A stretch of DNA of 64,000 nt. Origin: Aquibacillus albus (GTDB lineage: Bacteria; Bacillota; Bacilli; Bacillales; Amphibacillaceae). The notes under the pieces were generated by a model, which ran no database searches, was not told where the DNA came from, and saw nothing but the letters and a program-made list of their open reading frames with translations. The position numbers and the translations under genes were made by a program. Where the stretch lies: the NCBI RefSeq assembly GCF_016908325.1, contig NZ_JAFBDR010000024.1, positions 1-64,000 on the forward strand, in the 5' to 3' direction. Positions 61,267 to 64,000 of the stretch are shown piece after piece. Within the stretch, counting starts at the first letter, position 1; every line of letters starts with the position of its first letter.

Positions 61267-64000
61267 CTAGGGGGTCGTTACATTCACCTCATCAGGGCGA
61301 TAAACAGCGGTGACTATTCCATTGCGATTGGTCGCAAACATGACGGTACGATCGCTTTCTACTGTAAACTCGTATACCTTATTCGTTTTTTTATCTTTAA
61401 TCGTAAGCTCATTATCAAACGAATCTTCGGAAACGAAGACAAACAGACTTCCACCTTCAAAATCGACTCTTCGACCATATACACCGGCTAATTCATACCC
61501 TTTGATCCACTCGAGTCCTGATTGGACATCTGCGGTTTTCAATGCCTTTTGATAAACACCTTTTAACGGTTCATCGTTGTTATTTAACTCAATTGGCAGT
61601 GAACACCACAAGACCTTCCCTTTTCCTACTTCCTTCATCAACAATTTGGAACCTGTTTGTTCATGGCGAGATCCCTCCACCAAGACTTCCTTTTCAAGTT
61701 CCGCTAATCTATTTTTCCCAAATGTTACAGATAACTGCTGATCCGTTAAAAAGGATACAGGATATTCAACACCGTCGACCTCAATCCGTTCTTCCCTAAC
61801 AATATTGCTGGGTTTTGTCTTCCCAAAAAGTTCTGTTCTCGGTCTGTGCCGCCAGTAAGGATCTAAGTTTAATGGTCCAGTCCACAAGAGCGTTCCACCA
61901 TGAACTTCGATATGCTTCATCAGCTTTTCAAAAGCATCGGTTTCGAAATTATGGGCACTTGGGACAATAATTAATTTTGGTGGATGCTCTGCTAAAGTAT
62001 CTAAATGATACTCACTCAATCCACGGAAAGGTACGCGTAGATGGTAGTTCATAACTCGTGTTAACTTTGCAGTCGACGCAAAGGCAACATCTCTATTAGA
62101 AAAGTCATTCGAATATGGATAAATTACTGCCACATCTTCCAGCTTACGTCCTTTAAAAAGGTCTCGTATTTTCGGAATAAAAGCCCCAAAATCATAAGAT
62201 ACATCTGTTTCTAATTTTTCCGTTTGATCGGACCGAATAGCTCCAATATTGGATTCGTTAATATTGTCCATGTAATGGTTCGTATTCCAAAGCCACTGGA
62301 CAGCACCCGCTCCACCTGTTGCGAAGGAGTACGCGTATTTCCGTTCAAGAATCGATTTCAATTCCTTCTCAGATCGCTTCGATCTTCCATCTGGTCGTTC
62401 CACATGCATAATGCCTGTTTCCTGAACAACATTTGGTTTGTGTGGATCTTTTGTAAAAATGCCATCCCAAACCAGGTGGTCCATCAGCCACCAAGAATGA
62501 ACGGTTGTATAGTCAACAGCTTCTGCGTAAAAGAATGGCGATGGACGCTTCCCTCCCAACGCTTCATCTTGCCCAACCGTTACAAGCTGATTTGGAGCAA
62601 TCTTTTTAATCGTTTGCGTTAATTGGCGCGCCCAACGATTATGCATTTCCATAGAAAATAAACTATAATCAAGCCAACGGTTGCCTTTCATATCTTGCTT
62701 TTCCGTTGTTTTAAAGTTAATCTCTTCTTGTTTCGGTAATTCGATTGATTCGAAACTCGGAAGTTCATCCGGTGTCATGTTCCAATGCTCTTGTAAAACA
62801 CGAATGTTTTTATGACGATTTTTCAACCATTCAATAAAAGCTTCTCGTTCGAAATGATCGCCGCTGGTGTGTGCACCTTGAAAGATTTTCTTCGGATTAA
62901 ACATTGATGGTTCGTTAATCAAATCCCATTGAATATTAGTCGTTTCTTTATGACGGGATACAACCCCAGCAATGAAACGCTTTTGCGCATTTACACTTCT
63001 TGGATCTAAATATGGGTTTTCTCCTTCCCACGTTTCCGGAGTAAAAGAGAAAAAGTTAAAAGTCACTTCTAAATCATGTCGTTTGGCCGTTAAAATAAAG
63101 GCGTCGATTCCACGTAATACTTCTTCGTACGCATGACCATCGACAAACATAACACTTTTCCAAGCCGTCCATAATCCTGTTCGGATATAGTTAATTCCAG
63201 CCTTTTTCATTTGCCGCATATCTCGGTCCCAAGCCGATACATTCGGTAAAAACAGATATTTACGCGCAACATCTGAAGTCATGTAGGTCATACCTACGAT
63301 TGGAAACGGTCGCTCGTCCTTCACAAAATAATCCCGTTCGCACGCTAAGGCACTTCCTTCCTTAAGCAGATCTTGATCAAATCCCCAAAATCCATGATGG
63401 AAAATTCGGCACTCTCCATCCTCATCAATTGCTTTACATGTTAAATGGTAATAACCAGTCTTCACCTGGTGTGTAATTGAAAATTGTTGATACTCAATTT
63501 CATCTGAAGCAGGTAAGCTCACTTGCGATGACCAAACTTCTACACCCGAATCCGCCACCAATGAAAGCTGGAAAGTCCAGTTTTGTTTAAGTGAGTTTTC
63601 CTGCTGTAAGGCTTGAGTTTGAATGCTTAATCGAGGCTGTTCACCAGGATGATAAGACGCATAATTGGTTTTCACCCAGATTTCTGTTACACCTTTTAAG
63701 CAGAATTTCCCCCATTTTTGTAGAGCTTCTACGCCCCCATTATTCCAAAATTCATCTGTAATTTCTTGATTTAAAAAAATCCATCTTCCACCTGTAAATT
63801 GTCCTTTAGTATGCTCTAACAAAACCATTGGGGCTGCAGCTTCACGTCCATTTTTACTAATCCCTTTAAGGAGAGGATAAAAATGGGCATCCATTGGCCC
63901 CCCTGATCCATTTTCATTTGGATAGTCCTTCTTTCGTGTCACGTGTAGAGTAAATGAATAAGTGGGCTTCACTTCTAGCAATATCTCATCTTGATCAACG
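61267..64000 (-). CDS. GH42-like beta-glycosidase, 5' end cut by the window
   Basis: The frame stays open to base 64000, so the protein is incomplete at its N-terminus (more than 910 residues present). A beta-rich N-terminal region is followed by a (beta/alpha)8 clan-A barrel with INYIRTGLWTAWKSVM, acid/base Glu in WDLINEPSMF and nucleophile Glu in NVVQETGIMH. The next domain, with VAVIYPYSNDFSNRDVAF and KLIIVPSAHNF, looks like the class I amidotransferase-like trimerisation domain of GH42 beta-galactosidases. There is no signal peptide in the part seen. It is probably an intracellular beta-galactosidase or related enzyme co-transcribed with the regulator and the phosphorylase. The exact family is uncertain. 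Confidence 0.8.
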   Translation of the reverse strand, partial: VDQDEILLEVKPTYSFTLHVTRKKDYPNENGSGGPMDAHFYPLLKGISKNGREAAAPMVLLEHTKGQFTGGRWIFLNQEITDEFWNNGGVEALQKWGKFCLKGVTEIWVKTNYASYHPGEQPRLSIQTQALQQENSLKQNWTFQLSLVADSGVEVWSSQVSLPASDEIEYQQFSITHQVKTGYYHLTCKAIDEDGECRIFHHGFWGFDQDLLKEGSALACERDYFVKDERPFPIVGMTYMTSDVARKYLFLPNVSAWDRDMRQMKKAGINYIRTGLWTAWKSVMFVDGHAYEEVLRGIDAFILTAKRHDLEVTFNFFSFTPETWEGENPYLDPRSVNAQKRFIAGVVSRHKETTNIQWDLINEPSMFNPKKIFQGAHTSGDHFEREAFIEWLKNRHKNIRVLQEHWNMTPDELPSFESIELPKQEEINFKTTEKQDMKGNRWLDYSLFSMEMHNRWARQLTQTIKKIAPNQLVTVGQDEALGGKRPSPFFYAEAVDYTTVHSWWLMDHLVWDGIFTKDPHKPNVVQETGIMHVERPDGRSKRSEKELKSILERKYAYSFATGGAGAVQWLWNTNHYMDNINESNIGAIRSDQTEKLETDVSYDFGAFIPKIRDLFKGRKLEDVAVIYPYSNDFSNRDVAFASTAKLTRVMNYHLRVPFRGLSEYHLDTLAEHPPKLIIVPSAHNFETDAFEKLMKHIEVHGGTLLWTGPLNLDPYWRHRPRTELFGKTKPSNIVREERIEVDGVEYPVSFLTDQQLSVTFGKNRLAELEKEVLVEGSRHEQTGSKLLMKEVGKGKVLWCSLPIELNNNDEPLKGVYQKALKTADVQSGLEWIKGYELAGVYGRRVDFEGGSLFVFVSEDSFDNELTIKDKKTNKVYEFTVESDRTVMFATNRNGIVTAVYRPDEVNVTTP

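Overview
The window looks like chromosomal DNA of a low-GC, spore-forming member of the Bacillaceae. The supporting evidence is AT-rich spacers, strong AGGAGG-type ribosome binding sites, a spore-protease-like yyaC, YesM/YesN two-component pairs, YesL, a MocR/PaiB pair and a complete comQXPA quorum-sensing locus. I see no rRNA, tRNA, CRISPR array, prophage or intact insertion sequence. The many secreted or sugar-specific hydrolases point to a plant-polysaccharide degrader; the genus cannot be told from the sequence alone.

Layout. 0-9 kb: a ribosome binding site of a gene leaving the left edge, yyaC, a flavin oxidoreductase, a divergent FtsZ-like protein that has lost its GTP-binding half, serC behind a ZTP (pfl) riboswitch with a terminator, a GH43 glycosidase, a chemotaxis receptor, and the wreck of an acyl-CoA thioesterase gene. 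8.5-16 kb: a sugar ABC importer (binding protein, two permeases, YesL) divergent from a YesM/YesN-type kinase and AraC regulator. 16-29.5 kb: an eight-gene minus-strand exopolysaccharide operon (clan-A glycosidase-like lipoprotein, HEAT membrane protein, family 2 synthase, degenerate signalling protein, UDP-HexNAc dehydrogenase, GlmS, truncated GlmU, TIM-barrel protein). It is divergent from a secreted protein made of two copies of the same TIM barrel as the last operon gene. 29.5-33.8 kb: comA, comP, comX and comQ, with comP apparently frameshifted at a T9 tract just inside its start. 34.4-34.8 kb: a GC-rich, highly structured non-coding element between direct repeats. 34.8-51.1 kb: an anchored GH43 arabinanase-like enzyme, a GH78 rhamnosidase, D-galactonate dehydratase, a second ABC importer with its kinase/regulator pair, and a second GH78-like enzyme. 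51.5-57 kb: a MocR regulator divergent from a PaiB-like protein and a trans-sulfuration enzyme, a Fic protein, and a decayed RlmH paralogue. 57.3-64 kb: a GH94-like phosphorylase, a third AraC response regulator and a GH42-like hydrolase running off the right edge.

How it fits together. Three sugar-uptake/degradation modules each have an AraC-type response regulator. Neither importer encodes its own ATPase, so a shared ATPase elsewhere is expected. cre-like sites suggest CcpA control. The most distinctive part is the exopolysaccharide operon. GlmS, a GlmU pyrophosphorylase and a UDP-HexNAc dehydrogenase would feed a processive synthase with UDP-GlcNAc and/or its uronic acid. The only regulator in the operon is a protein that looks like a degenerate GGDEF domain fused to a receiver with Glu in place of the phospho-Asp. 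The comQXPA locus sits just beyond the divergent tandem-barrel gene, and a ComA-box-like sequence lies in the shared promoter region. This makes a quorum-controlled, amino-sugar-based polysaccharide a reasonable hypothesis.
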